Assembly (NCBI RefSeq): GCF_004011695.2
Contig: NC_082425.1
Location: 124,001-188,000, forward strand
Direction: 5' to 3'
Length of the DNA: 64,000 bases
DNA from: Ascochyta rabiei
Taxonomy: Eukaryota > Ascomycota > Dothideomycetes > Pleosporales > Didymellaceae
Shown here: positions 9,460 through 19,330 of the stretch, piece by piece
Layout: every line of letters starts with the position of its first letter
Position numbering within the stretch: position 1 is the stretch's first letter
Notes under the pieces: generated by a model
Database searches by the model: none
Told to the model about the DNA's origin: nothing
The model's input: only the letters and a program-made list of their open reading frames with translations
Position numbers and translations under genes: made by a program

Positions 9460-10897
9460 TCAGTTGAAGCCCATGAGGATGCTGGCGGCCATGTCGAGGT
9501 TGCCGCCCGTGGCTTCCAGGGCTGCAATCACCTGCGCCCGCCCGGAGCCGGTGCTGGCAATGAGCGTCTGGACGTGGTCCTCGGGGAAGGAAGCGCTGGA
9601 CGAGGCCGCGGGAGCCTTGCCGGCGGCACCGCTGGGCGCCGACTGCGACGGCGGAGCGCCCGTGGCAGCAGAGGGCTCGGCGGCTGTCGTGGCACCCGCA
9701 GGTCGCACAGCGCCCGTCTTGGCGCCGATCTCGGTCCCGTTGGGCCCTGCGACCGTGGGCTCGTTCATCTCGGCCTCCTCAAAGGAGCGTGGGATTTCGG
9801 ATTCGTGCAGGAAGGGCACCTCGATGCCCTCGAAGCAGAGCGCGTTCTTGTCGAGGTCGATCTTGGCCTTGTAGCGCTTCAGCATGTCCAGGCCAAAGAG
9901 CAGATCGACGTCCTTGCCCTCCATGACGGTAAACGCACAGGGCATGACGGCGCCGCCAATCTTGATCTCGGCGTGGTGGACGCGACCGAGGATGCGCGCG
10001 GTGCCAACACCGCGGGCCACGCCGGCGTAACGGGTGTCCATGAGACGCATTATGCCGCAGCGTTCGGCGCACTCGGGGGACATGATGGTGGCCTGGGCGC
10101 CCGAGTCGACAAAGGCCTTGACGGGCACGCTATTGACCTCGGTGTTGACGTAGAGCATGTGGACGCGCACGAAGACTGCAGGCTGTCAGCGAGGGCAGGG
10201 TGAAGAAGAGGGACGGACAGACCCTCTGGGTTCTCGTTGTAGGCCTTTTCCAGATTCTCGACGACGCGGTCCTGGCGGATGAGCTCCTCGATCTTGCGCT
10301 GGGCGTCGATGTTGAAGGGATCCTCGTTGAGCTTCTGGATCTGCTCGCGGCGCTCGCGCTCGGCCTCGTGCTGGTGGCGCTGTCGCATGGTGAAGGCTTC
10401 TCGCCAGGTGTGGGCGTCGTGGACGGCGGCGGCGAGGTCGGGGTCCTGGTTGCGCAGGCCGGCGAGCTGGCGGGGGTCACTTAAGAGCTGCTGGCGCAGG
10501 GCCTCTGGATCCGGGCCGCCGGCGGGCCTGGGGGTGTTTCTGCTTGAGGCATGCTGGCTGGGGATGGCGGGGCGGCGCGGTTGGCGGATGACGACGGCCA
10601 GCATCTCACCATCCCTTATCCCCGCTGCTTCCAGCGTCTGTGTCTCGTCGGCCAGCGTTTGGCCGTTGAGGAAGACGCCCTGTGACGCGGCGGGCTTGCC
10701 CGTCTCGGCCTCGATGAACGCCTTGAGGTCCTGGATGGTCAGGCCGGGGGGCAAATCGAGCGTCAGCAGGTCGTTGTCCAGCTGGGTGCCCGACGAGGTC
10801 ATGGATATGGTGACGCGAGGCCTGGAGGCGTAGCAGCGCCTGGTTAGCAGGCGGCCATGGTGGGTGGCACAGGGACGCTTTGGGCGAGCACTCACAT
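9460..10897 (-). CDS. DDI1: DDI1-type UBL-RVP-UBA ubiquitin receptor / aspartic protease, three exons
   Basis: The product is DNA-damage-inducible protein 1, a shuttle that binds ubiquitinated clients and the proteasome and has a retropepsin-like fold. Proposed exons are 10897-10896, 10821-10223 and 10175-9460, giving 438 residues. Intron 1 (10895-10822; GTGAGT donor, GCTAAC branch-like site, CTCCAG acceptor) splits the start codon as AT|G, after which the protein reads MPRVTISMTSSG. Intron 2 is 47 bp (10222-10176) and joins NPE to VFVRVHMLYVN. Domains: ubiquitin-like at 1-80; helical DDI domain at about 105-200; RVP protease domain at about 201-325 with catalytic motif FVDSGAQATIM (Asp224); UBA at about 398-438 (VIAALEATGGNLDMAASIL). 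If the upstream ATG is wrong, Met at 10802-10800 would start seven residues in. The position and order of domains leave little doubt about identity. Confidence 0.93.
10822..10895 (-). other. Intron splitting the DDI1 initiation codon (AT|G)
   Basis: This 74-bp phase-2 intron has a GTGAGT donor directly after AT (10897-10896), a CTGCTAAC branch-like site and a CTCCAG acceptor directly before G (10821). Splicing creates ATG followed by CCT CGC GTC, restoring the family N-terminus that begins just before the first beta strand of the UBL domain. This is a prediction from sequence; no transcript is available. Confidence 0.75.
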
Positions 10898-11020
10898 GGC
10901 GGGCTCCTTGCGTGTATGCAGCTGTGGCTGAAGGGGGCAAGAGGGCGTGGTACTGGGTGCGGCGGTGCGGGGGAGCGGGGGAGCGGCGGTGCAGGGCAGC
11001 GAGCGGCTCTGCACAGGAAA

Positions 11021-11070
11021 GGTGGGTGGAGGGGTGGAGGGGTGGAGGGGCGGAGGGGCGGAGGGGTGAA
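11021..11070 (+). repeat. GGGTGGAGG/GGGCGGAGG minisatellite upstream of DDI1
   Basis: About five tandem 9-bp units (GGGTGGAGG and GGGCGGAGG) form a G-rich run on the plus strand about 125 bp upstream of the predicted DDI1 start, so it may lie in the promoter or 5' UTR. Confidence 0.8.
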
Positions 11071-11326
11071 GGAGGTGCTGGCGGTGCGAGTACCAATGTG
11101 CCAGTACCAACCATGTACCCAGTCTGGTCGTCGAGCAGCGAGGGCGAGTCCTCGATAGACGCCGCTTGTGCCTGCTGGAAGGCGGTGGAAGTCGGTGGGC
11201 CCCGCGCTGGAGCTCCGGCGGACGGTCAATCAGCAGAGGCAGAACGCTGGCACGGCGGCAGGCCCCAGGGTGCGTGAACCGTGAGTAATATACCTACACA
11301 GTAGCACGCCTACCCTGCCGTCTGCT

Positions 11327-11379
11327 GTCTGCCGTCTGCCGTCTGCCGTCTGCCGTCTGCCGTCTGCCGTCTGCCGTCA
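11327..11379 (+). repeat. 7-bp minisatellite TCTGCCG
   Basis: About seven tandem copies of TCTGCCG with one TCTGCTG variant at the left end lie in the DDI1/GNAT intergenic region. Confidence 0.9.
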
Positions 11380-11405
11380 GAGGTCTGCGGCCTGAGCTCT
11401 GCAGC

Positions 11406-11532
11406 CTGGGCTCTGCAGTCTGGGTTTGCAACCTGGGCTCTGCAGTCTGGGTTTGCAACCTGGGCTCTGCAGTCTGGGTTTGCAACCTGGGCTCTGCAGT
11501 CTGGGTTTGCAACCTGGGCTCTGCAGTCTGGG
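11406..11532 (+). repeat. 27-bp minisatellite (CTGCAGTCTGGG core)
   Basis: About four and a half 27-bp units, each combining CTCTGCAGTCTGGG with TTTGCAACCTGGG; the unit itself looks like a diverged doublet of GCARYCTGGG. As 27 is divisible by three, several frames stay open through the array, which explains the apparent ORFs here. Confidence 0.9.
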
Positions 11533-12231
11533 TTGCAGTCTGGTTTTGCAGCCTGGGCTCTGCGGCGACGTTGGGCGCCATCGCCTGTACGTCGACGCTG
11601 CACACCTCGAGCCTCGAGAGCACTGCCTGGGCGTACTGCTGGAGCTGGGAGCGGCCTCTCTGCACGGCTGAAGGCGCATCCTGGCTGGTCCCTGGTCGGC
11701 GTGGGTCCTCATCGCCTCATCTACACAGTACACCACCAAGGAGCACCGTGATCAGAACCTCGGCCCTTGACCAGCCAAGACCAGGATGCCGAAATGCATG
11801 CCTGGCGAGTGACATCATGGCCGTGCCGTCATCAGCGTTCGCTCACTCTGCTCCCGCCTCGAGCAGACTCCAGCGACCGGGTTGGCGTGCCCTCTCGACA
11901 GCTGCTCGACAGGGCCGGCCGGGCGCACGGCAGGAGGGTGCAACACGCAGCACGCCCTCGCCGCGCAGCCATAGGCCAGACCAGCGTGTCAGAGAGTCGT
12001 GCCACTGCCCCCTTGCTGCAGCAGCCGTCCAGTGCTTGCAGGACATGACAGCAAGCACCGGTGCACTCACAAGTAGAGGAACATGGCACATGCAGACACC
12101 AGAACCGCCGTCGCACAGACAGCTGGCTACGCGAAGATCATCAAACGGCTCGCCCTCGCTTCCCGCAACCGCCGTGTGGATCTGCAACCACGGCAAAGGC
12201 TGAGACCATCTGGTGCGCGCGGGGCTACCTA

Positions 12232-12296
12232 GCCAGTCCAGCCAGTCCAGCCAGTCCAGCCAGTCCAGCCAGTCCAGCCAATCCAGCCAGTCCAGC
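12232..12296 (+). repeat. 9-bp minisatellite GCCAGTCCA
   Basis: Seven tandem GCCAGTCCA units (one GCCAATCCA variant) end about 95 bp upstream of the GNAT start codon. Long frames through the array (WTGWTG or SSQSSQ) are artefacts of the 9-bp period. Confidence 0.9.
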
Positions 12297-12389
12297 CACG
12301 TCCACCAACGACACCGCACCACCGCTGTCTTCTGCATTCGTGCCCACTTCTCGCCATCACCACCTGCACAACCCCCACCACCACCCCAA

Positions 12390-13722
12390 ATGCCTCGCGA
12401 TCTGCTAGCCGATAAGGCCTTGGAGTCCATGCCCCGGCTGTCGAGAGCGCCAGCCGCCGCCAGCCCAGCTGATGACGAGAAGAAAGCCAACGCCTACGGC
12501 ACAAGTCTGGTCCTGGTAGAAGACCGTTTCAAGAACACGACCAAAATCCATCCGTTTTCCTCGCTACTCAGCGTCGACGACCTCGACGACTGCGATTGGC
12601 TCGAGCATGCCGCCTTCGACCCTGTCGAGGCAGCCTCACGGGAAAAGGTCAGTCAACAGCGCGCACTCGTCCCTCTCCCCTCTGTCCATGTTTGGCGCTC
12701 ATTTCCATGCGCGGTGCCACCTCGAACGAAAACACCGCGTATGCGCGCCATGCACCCTTGCCTTGCCATCGACCCATTTCTGCAGCACCATCACTGTACC
12801 CAAGTCAGCTACTGTACCCAAGTCAGCTACTGTACCCAGGTCAGCTACTGTACCCAGGTCAGCTACTGTACCCAGGTCAGCTACTGTACCCAAGCCAGCT
12901 ACTGTACCCAAGTCAGCTGACTGCGAGTCCCATCTCGCGTAACGCTCAGGAAAGCTGAATCGATACGCATCGTATTCTTGCCCGTTTGTGCAATCTCGCA
13001 CGGTTCACTGCTCTGACCTCGTTTACTGCTCTCACCTCCTTTACCTGTTCTGACCTTCTCCACTGCCCGGCGTCCTTCACTGCTCGACGTCCTTCATTGC
13101 TCGACGTCCTCCACTGCTCGACGTCCTTCATGGCTCAACGTCCTTCACTGCTCTAACTCGCCTCGCACCAACAGGCTAACGCCCCCAGATCGAGTACCGT
13201 CTCCGGACATGCGGCGAACTGTGCACAGGACTCTTCTCCTCGGCCTACCCCACCACTGCAGGACCCCTAGGCAGCATACAAAAGACACGCGCCTTCCCCT
13301 CTGTCGACTCCCGCGACTCAGACCGCAAACGCATCCTGCTAGGCCACATCATTAGCACCAAGTCGTCCTCCAGCCTCGTCACAGACGACGCAATGGACTA
13401 CCCCAAGGACTACCGCACAAACTACCAGCTCACGCCCCCCACCGGCCACAACGAAGACGGCGACACCCTCTGCCTTCACTCGCTGTGCGTGCACCCGGAC
13501 TTTGCCAGCCGGGGGCTCGGGCAGGTGCTGTTGAAGAGCTACGTCCAGCGGATCAAGGACGCAGGCGTGGCCAAGCGTGTCGCCCTGCTCTGCAGAGAGC
13601 GCCTGATTGGCTTCTACGAGAAAGCCGGCTTCACAAAGGTGGGGCCTAGCAACTGCCAGTACGGCGGCGGGAACTGGTTCGACATGGTGATTGAGTTCAA
13701 TAGCCACAATCAGGATTCCTAG
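12390..13722 (+). CDS. AANAT-like GNAT family N-acetyltransferase, two exons
   Basis: The product is a GCN5-related N-acetyltransferase of the arylalkylamine/serotonin acetyltransferase-like group (yeast relative Paa1), which acetylates amines or polyamines with acetyl-CoA in the cytosol; the real substrate is unknown. Exons are 12390-12647 and 13189-13722, giving 263 residues; donor GTCAGT and acceptor CCCCAG, with GGCTAAC as branch-like site. Acetyl-CoA-binding motif A is LHSLCVHPDFASRGLG at about 181-196 (R-G-L-G loop), followed by motif B at about 219-235 (ALLCRERLIGFYEKAGF). FDMVIEF near the C-terminus is the last strand. The acceptor at 13174 is an alternative but is less well placed relative to the branch site. 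The intron is unusually long and made of minisatellites. Confidence 0.85.
12795..12919 (+). repeat. 18-bp minisatellite TGTACCCAAGTCAGCTAC
   Basis: Seven tandem copies differ by single A/G and T/C changes (CCCAAGTC, CCCAGGTC, CCCAAGCC), inside the GNAT intron. Confidence 0.92.
13005..13158 (+). repeat. Degenerate 16-17-bp minisatellite in the GNAT intron
   Basis: Repeated CACTGCTCGACGTCCTT units become progressively diverged toward the left (TTTACTGCTCTCACCTC). The right half is the most regular. Confidence 0.8.
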
Positions 13723-14138
13723 GAACTACAACACAATCTAGAAGTATAGTAAAGAGCATGAAGACGCTAGCGCTGTAAAGCACAGCGCTCTACTGTATAG
13801 AGAGCGTCTCATCAGCTTCTATTATAAAGATAGCTTTATTACAGCAGACCTCTCTATAGTAGCTTTCGTTTGCTATTACAATTTTAATTTTATTTGAACA
13901 TTAGAAGAAACTACTAAAATTTCCTATTTAAAGCTCTCTATAGGCAGATTTTAACAGGTATAAGAATTACCATTACTAAGCCTCTAAAAAAATTCATCTT
14001 AGTATAGCTTAAAATAACCTTATTTAGCACTATAAAGTATAGCATAGTCTATAACACTATTTAGAATTTACATCTATCTCTTTTTACATATTTATAATAA
14101 TAAAGAATAATAGAAGTCTCTTATAGGCGTAGGTAATC
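13723..14138. other. Boundary between gene-bearing DNA and the AT-rich island
   Basis: Composition changes abruptly just after the GNAT stop codon. A nested hairpin (GACGCT .. AGCGCTGT-5-ACAGCGCT .. AGCGTC) lies at about 13763-13808. The remainder is AT-rich sequence without a readable frame and without an assignable repeat. Confidence 0.5.
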
Positions 14139-14308
14139 TGTATAGTAGACTTTATAAGTATAAAAGTAGTAATCTAGTAAACTAATAGACTTAAAAGTAG
14201 AGTAAACTAAATAGCAGATAGTAAGCTATAAAAGGGTAGAGAGAGAGAGCTACTTACAGTAGTAAGGCCTATACTATTGTAGTAGAGTAAAGTATAGGGT
14301 TAAGTAAA
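14139..14308 (-). repeat. Partial LTR of gypsy family B
   Basis: The stretch from TGTATAGTAGAC through the TAGTAAGGCCTATACT segment matches roughly the first 165 bp of the 255-bp family B LTRs at 23927 and 56312, in the same (minus) orientation. The remaining ~90 bp are missing. It is a truncated solo LTR, just outside the family E element at 14337. Confidence 0.75.
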
Positions 14309-14944
14309 GAGGGCTTAGAGGGCTATTAGGGTTTATTACAGTGGTAAAAGGGTAGAGGTTAGGTAGGGGTAGGGTAAATCACGTAATGTACCCCTACCCT
14401 ACTCTACCCCTACCTACGCTAATTCTATGCTAAGAGGGTAGGGGTAGGGTAGGGTCTATATAGGGTATAGGTAGGGGTAGAGTAGAGTCTATATAGGGTA
14501 GGGGTAGAGGTAGGGTAGGGTCTACATAGGGTACAGGTAGGGGTAGGGTAGGGTCCACATGGGGTAGGGGTAGGGGTTAGGTAGGGGTTAGGTAGGGGTT
14601 GGGTAGGGTAGGTGTTAGTGTCTAACTCTTTAACTATAGCAGTTGTTGCAAAACCTTGTACTACAGAATTATAGAGCAAAACAAGCGCTTTTAAAGGGTC
14701 TATATACTGTGAGATTCTAATTAAAACTAGTAGAGTTACAGCAGTTGTTGTGTAAATCCTAGGTTGTTACAATGTAGGCCTACGTAACAACTGCTCTAGC
14801 TCTACTAGTTTCCCTTGGAATCTTACATAATATAGACTGTTTAAAAGTACTTGTTTTGCTCTACATTTTACTTATACAATATTTCTTAATAGCTACTTTA
14901 CTATAAGAGTTACAGGTAGGGGTAGAAGTAGGGAAGAGGTAGGC

Positions 14945-15431
14945 TGTTGAAGTCGTACTTTAGTTAAAGACCGTAAGCACTGATTCTATTGGTTCTCAGG
15001 GATAAGTACAGTTACTGGATCGGTAAGGGTTATCAACTAAGCAAAGCTTGTGAAGATAGGGTGCAATGAATAGTACAGAGTAGACTGTCTAGTTCAAGAG
15101 CAGGTTAAGATTCTAAAGACAAACTTAATTAATAAGGTTAAACACGAACTATAAGGGTTATGTTCCTATTAACTATATACTAATAAGATACATTACTTAT
15201 TAATAAGTAACTAGAGTTAGTCTAATAAAATATATAAGGGTGCTTGTGGACAAGCATATTGTACCATGCTTGTTAACAAGCAGTTACGTGTGTTATGTTT
15301 GTTAACAAGCAGTTACGTGACATCCCTATCTGTTCTGTCCTTCTCTACTGTTCGTTCCTTTAGAGCGGAGTCAGGGGTCTTGGTTGGCTGGTACTTATGT
15401 TTGTGCCGTGCCCTAGCACAGGATTGTAACA
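14945..15431 (-). repeat. Family A 3' LTR
   Basis: This 487-bp copy, TGTTGAAGTCG .. GATTGTAACA, is the LTR downstream of pol in the element's own orientation. It lies directly upstream of the plus-strand accessory frame at 15532, so it is positioned to supply an antisense promoter. Confidence 0.93.
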
Positions 15432-15531
15432 CTATCCCCTCTTCCCCTTTAGTTTGTCCTTAAACTATATAATTGTCTTTTAGAGTTTTATATAATCTGC
15501 AATCTCTGTATCTAGTAACCTGTAAGTTAAG

Positions 15532-15966
15532 ATGTCCTTATACGCCTGCAACATCCGTCTTATATTAGAAATCTGTTAAGCTAATACACCTGCTAAAGTC
15601 CCTTACAATTGTTGTTTCTTTAGCAGCTATAAGTGCTTTATTATACCAGGTAGTCTAAAAGGTCTAAAGTGTGCTAAGTGTATAAAGGCTGGTAAGCCAT
15701 ATATAAACATGTCTTAGGCGTTGTTAGATAAGACTTGTAAGGAGTATAAGAAAAAGGTAGAAGAAGACAAGTTACTCCTTGTAACTGTTATTGTGCAATT
15801 ATTGCATAATAAGAAAATCCTAAAACAGGCAAATAAACGCGTGCGGCAAAAGGCGCTGTGTTTGGCAAATAGAATGGTTAAGGCTGGCGAGTTAGACCTG
15901 GCCGAGGAAGTCAATCCTAACTGTCCTGCAGCGTCCATTGGCATGTGTGCCTCGCCAGCTACCTAG
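15532..15966 (+). pseudogene. Accessory reading frame antisense to pol in gypsy family A
   Basis: The plus-strand frame from ATG 15532 to TAG 15964-15966 (145 codons) lies between the 3' LTR and the end of pol and is opposite to gag-pol. Two in-frame stops (TAA 15577, TAG 15714) are of the RIP type. The first half has paired cysteines (YNCC, YKC, LKCAKC) resembling a small zinc cluster; the second half is a charged, helix-prone, coiled-coil-like segment (CKEYKKKVEEDKLL .. QANKRVRQKALCLANRMVKAGELDLAEEV). The 3' end overlaps the minus-strand pol stop (15961-15959) tail-to-tail by 8 bp. Composition and charge pattern argue for a real former protein; its function is unknown. Confidence 0.6.
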
Positions 15967-18900
15967 GGCGCTCTTGGTTTAATTGAAGAGTCTGTTGCGA
16001 ATCATGGTACTTGCGTACTAATCGGCGGCAACTTGTAAGGTGCGCAGGTGGTTCCTATGTGTTTTCTAAGTCTAGGTATCCTAACTATTTAACTAGGTAC
16101 CTTTATTAATTGCCATTTCCCTTATATGTTACTATTTTTTTAACTTCCTATTTATCTTCGCCATTGGCTTAATAATGGAAGTTCTCCTGGATAGGCGTTC
16201 TAGGGTTGGCTGGTTCTAATAGAGATATGTGGAACACTAGGTAGATCTTTGCATCCTTTAGCAGATTAAGTCTATAGTTAACTAGGCTTATCTGCTTAGA
16301 AATAAAAAAGGGTCTAACTTTGACGTGGTCTAGTTTTTTTGTTAGTCTTTGTGTGCGAAGGTTTTTTGTAAGGAGATAGACTTTATCCCCCTCTTTCAGC
16401 TAAGGTGCTGTTTTTCTTTTCTGGTTAACATATGAGATTGCTCGTTCTTAAGCCTTACTAATGTTTTCTAGTGCCTTTTTATGCACTTCCTTCAGTCTTA
16501 CTACTAAGGATATTGCTGATTCGGTCTGAATTAGCGTGTCCAGACTCCTGGTAAAGAGATTTAGGTGCATCCCATAATTCAGAAAGAACAGTAATTCTCC
16601 TGTTACTTCTAACAATTTGTTGTTGTATGCAATCTGCGCCATAGGTAACAGCAAAACCTAGTTGTCTTGCTGCTGGTTGCTGTAAATCCGTAGATATGTT
16701 TCTATGGTCTGATTCGTTCTTTTAGTCTGTCTATCCGTCTGCGGATAATAGGCTGTAGAAAGCTTCTTCTTGGTACTAATAGCTGCCAAGAGCGTGGTCC
16801 AGTAATTTGACGTGAAGAGCTTGTCTTAATTACTAATAATTAATTTAGGTATGCTATAATGCCTTATGTGTTAATCTAGGAACACTTATATAAGCTGCTC
16901 TGCAGTATAACTATATTAAAACAGTATTATTTTAGCGTACTTTGTAAATCTGTTAACTATAACGAAGATCGAATCGTAGTTGTATCTAGTGACAGGGTCT
17001 CTTGAGGTAGGCAGCTGAGTGACGAAATCCATCGTGATGTTCGTCCATGGTGCCGTTGGTGGCTCCATTGCCTGCATTTCTCTGTATTTTGCGTGTGTGC
17101 TGTGTTTATTTTGCTGGCAGTTAACACAATTTTTAATGTATTTAGTGACCTTGTCCTTTATATTGCTAAACTTATAGTGTTGCTTAATAAGTTCTATTAT
17201 GCGTGTAATTCTAGGGTGTCTGTGTAGTAGGTTATTGTGGTAATCAGCTATAATTTTGTCCTGAAGTTCCTCTAGTACGTCTGATGTAATATGTTAGTTA
17301 ATTTCAATTTGCATCATGTTGTTGAGCTGTTGCGATAGTCCTAGCGATCCATCGTTGTTGATTCCTAACACTGCGAACTAGTTGATTGTTTTTTCTCCAG
17401 CGAGGTTGTGTTGTCGGCTCAGTGCGTCAGCTCTACTATTGTCCTTGCCTGGAGTGTATATTATCCTGAATTTGTATTATCTAAGCATCTCAGACTAACG
17501 TACTTGGCGTCTATTTAAGACTTTACTTATGGTAAAGTATACTAGGTTCTTGTGGTTAGTATAGATAGTGAGTTCTAAGCAACTTTCTGCGTATAGTTGC
17601 TAATGTTCCAGGGCTGATACAATTACAAGTAATTCTTTGTTGTGCACATTGTAGCGTTCTTCTGGTCCTAAGAACTTGCGTGAGTAGTATGCGATAGGGT
17701 GCTATAGTCTATCTTTTTCTTGCGTGATACATGCGCCTAATGCGAGATCTAAGGCGTTAGTCTCTATGCGTATTAGTTTGCTGCTGCAAAACGTGATTAA
17801 TGTAGGAGGTGCAATACAGGCTTGTTTAAGTGCCTTAAACGCATTGTCTTGTTCTTGTCCCCACTTAAATGGTGTATCCTTCCGCGTGAGCTTCGTCAGC
17901 AGGATTGCAATCTTAGAGTAGTCCTTAATGAAGCGTCAGTTAAAGTTAACAAATCCTAAGAATTCCTAGATCTGTTTAACCGTCTTTAGCGTCTGCCAGG
18001 TCCTAACTACTTCCACCTTTGTTGGACTGATCTTGACTCCGTGTCGTCCTACAATGTACCCTAGGAATTCAACTTCCTCTTTATGCTATTTGCACTTTTT
18101 AGGTTTAAGTTGTAGGTCTGCCTGCTTTAGGCATTCTAGCACTTCTGTAACATGTTTTATGTGCTCTTCTAGTGTCTTGGAGTACACTAGGATGTCGTCT
18201 AGGTACGCTACCACAGTTCTGTTAAGGTGTGCTCTCAGGACGTTATTAATCAACTCCTAGCACGTTGCTGGTGCGTTTGTTAGACTAAACGGCATAACTA
18301 GGTACTTATAGAGTCCGTATTGTGTCCTAAATGCTGTTTTCTATTCTTCTTCTTTCTTTATGCGTATAAGGTTGTACACGCCTTGTAGATCTAACGCTGT
18401 AAAGTACTAAGCTCCTGCTAGCCGGTCCTGCAACTCTGTGATGTTCGGGAGCGGGTAGCGGTTCTTAATAGTGATTTTATTAAGCTTCCTGAAGTTGATG
18501 CAAGGTTGTAGCTTGCTATCCTTCTTAGGAACGAACATGATTAGGTACCCTGCAGGTAATTCTAATCTTCTAATAAATCCCTTCTTAAGGTTCTCCTTAA
18601 TGTACTTATAAAGTACTTTAAGTTCCTTTTCTAATAACTGGTATAGTGGCCTAAAAGTCAGTGTCTTTCCTTCCTAGAGCTTGATCTTGTGATCCTAGGG
18701 TTTATGCTTAGGCAGGGCTTTTGCTGTAAGCTCTTCTCTGAACATCTCTGCGTACTGTTGGTAAACGTCAGGGATGACAGGAGGTGCACTCTTCTCCTCC
18801 TTAACTCTCGCTTTGTGATCCGTGGGGCTCTCAGTATCTGCAGAGTTGACCGCTCTATCTTGGCGCGTCTTATGTGTTAAAGAGATATTGTTAATCTTCT

Positions 18901-19330
18901 TCTTATCTACCAGCTGCTGCGTACGCTGCGTAGGCGTAGATGCATTAGTGCTACATTTGCATCCTTCTAACAAAAGTCTTTCTTGTGCCTAGTCTATCTT
19001 TAGGTTATACTTTTGTAACTAGGGAAGTCCTAGTATAATGTTGTGCGTGGCCTTTGCAAAGACGTCTAGGTTTATTTCCTTGTAGTGCCCCTGTATCTGT
19101 AGGGGTGCCGCTATTACTTCGAACATGATCAGCGGTTCGTCTGGCATTAATTCTCTGTTGGCTACTTAGAGCGAGTAAGCGTGTTTCTTGCGATATAATC
19201 TAAGTCCAGCTTAGAACACTATTGTCTGGGATATGTAGTTCGCTTGTGCTCCTAAGTCTAAGAGTGCTAAAAAGACTACTCTATTTAGTTTAATAGGTAG
19301 TTTAATAAGGTGATTAGTCCTAATACTATT
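15959..19330 (-). pseudogene. Gypsy family A pol (protease, RT, RNase H, integrase, chromodomain), broken
   Basis: The region reads 3' to 5' on the plus strand. The protease motif (LDLGAQANYISQ) lies at about 19225-19265; reverse transcriptase with YLDDILVYS at about 18180-18210; RNase H ending in GKDNSRADALSRQH at about 17400-17460; the integrase zinc finger (HRHPRITR .. CVNCQQNK) at about 17110-17230; the integrase core (ITMDFVTQLPTS, YNYDSIFVIVNRFTKYAKI) at about 16930-17040; and a chromodomain-like tail (RYLVK-stop-LGYLDLENT-stop-EPPAHL) at about 16030-16130. Many TAG/TAA codons interrupt the frame where Trp or Gln is expected. Some long sub-frames remain, for example 68 codons at 16448-16654. 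It is not functional. Confidence 0.9.

Larger units (their letters stand above)
10898..12389. other. Shared upstream region of DDI1 and the GNAT gene, minisatellite-rich
   Basis: About 1.5 kb of GC-rich DNA separates the two divergent genes. It contains four tandem arrays (annotated separately) and unique sequence in between. Several long open frames exist on both strands, but they are produced by repeat units whose lengths are multiples of three and by high GC content; none shows a protein motif. It presumably holds both promoters. Confidence 0.55.
12648..13188 (+). other. 541-bp minisatellite-filled intron of the GNAT gene
   Basis: All other introns predicted in this window are 47-74 bp. 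This one contains the 18-bp array at 12795-12919 and a degenerate 16-17-bp array (TGCTCGACGTCCTTCAT-type) at about 13005-13158, so its extra length is largely tandem repeat. The 18-bp array is open in several frames because of its period; intron retention would nevertheless meet a stop at 12918-12920. Confidence 0.8.

Noticed and set aside
9433..10203. 256-codon plus-strand frame opposite DDI1
   Set aside because: Shadow of the GC-rich DDI1 coding strand; the minus strand encodes clear RVP and UBA domains.
11294..11665. Overlapping long frames on both strands at 11.3-11.75 kb
   Set aside because: Produced by the 7-bp and 27-bp tandem repeats; low-complexity translations with no motif.
12795..12919. 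CRISPR-like array
   Set aside because: Contiguous 18-bp units without spacers, in a fungal intron: a minisatellite.
12213..12920. 235-codon frame as the full GNAT N-terminus
   Set aside because: It begins in a GCCAGTCCA minisatellite and runs through the intron array; the ATG at 12390 plus splicing gives a coherent acetyltransferase.
15266..15463. 65-aa plus-strand frame (and its partner at 21771-21956)
   Set aside because: Both lie in the same place in the two family A LTRs, so they are non-coding LTR sequence duplicated with the element.
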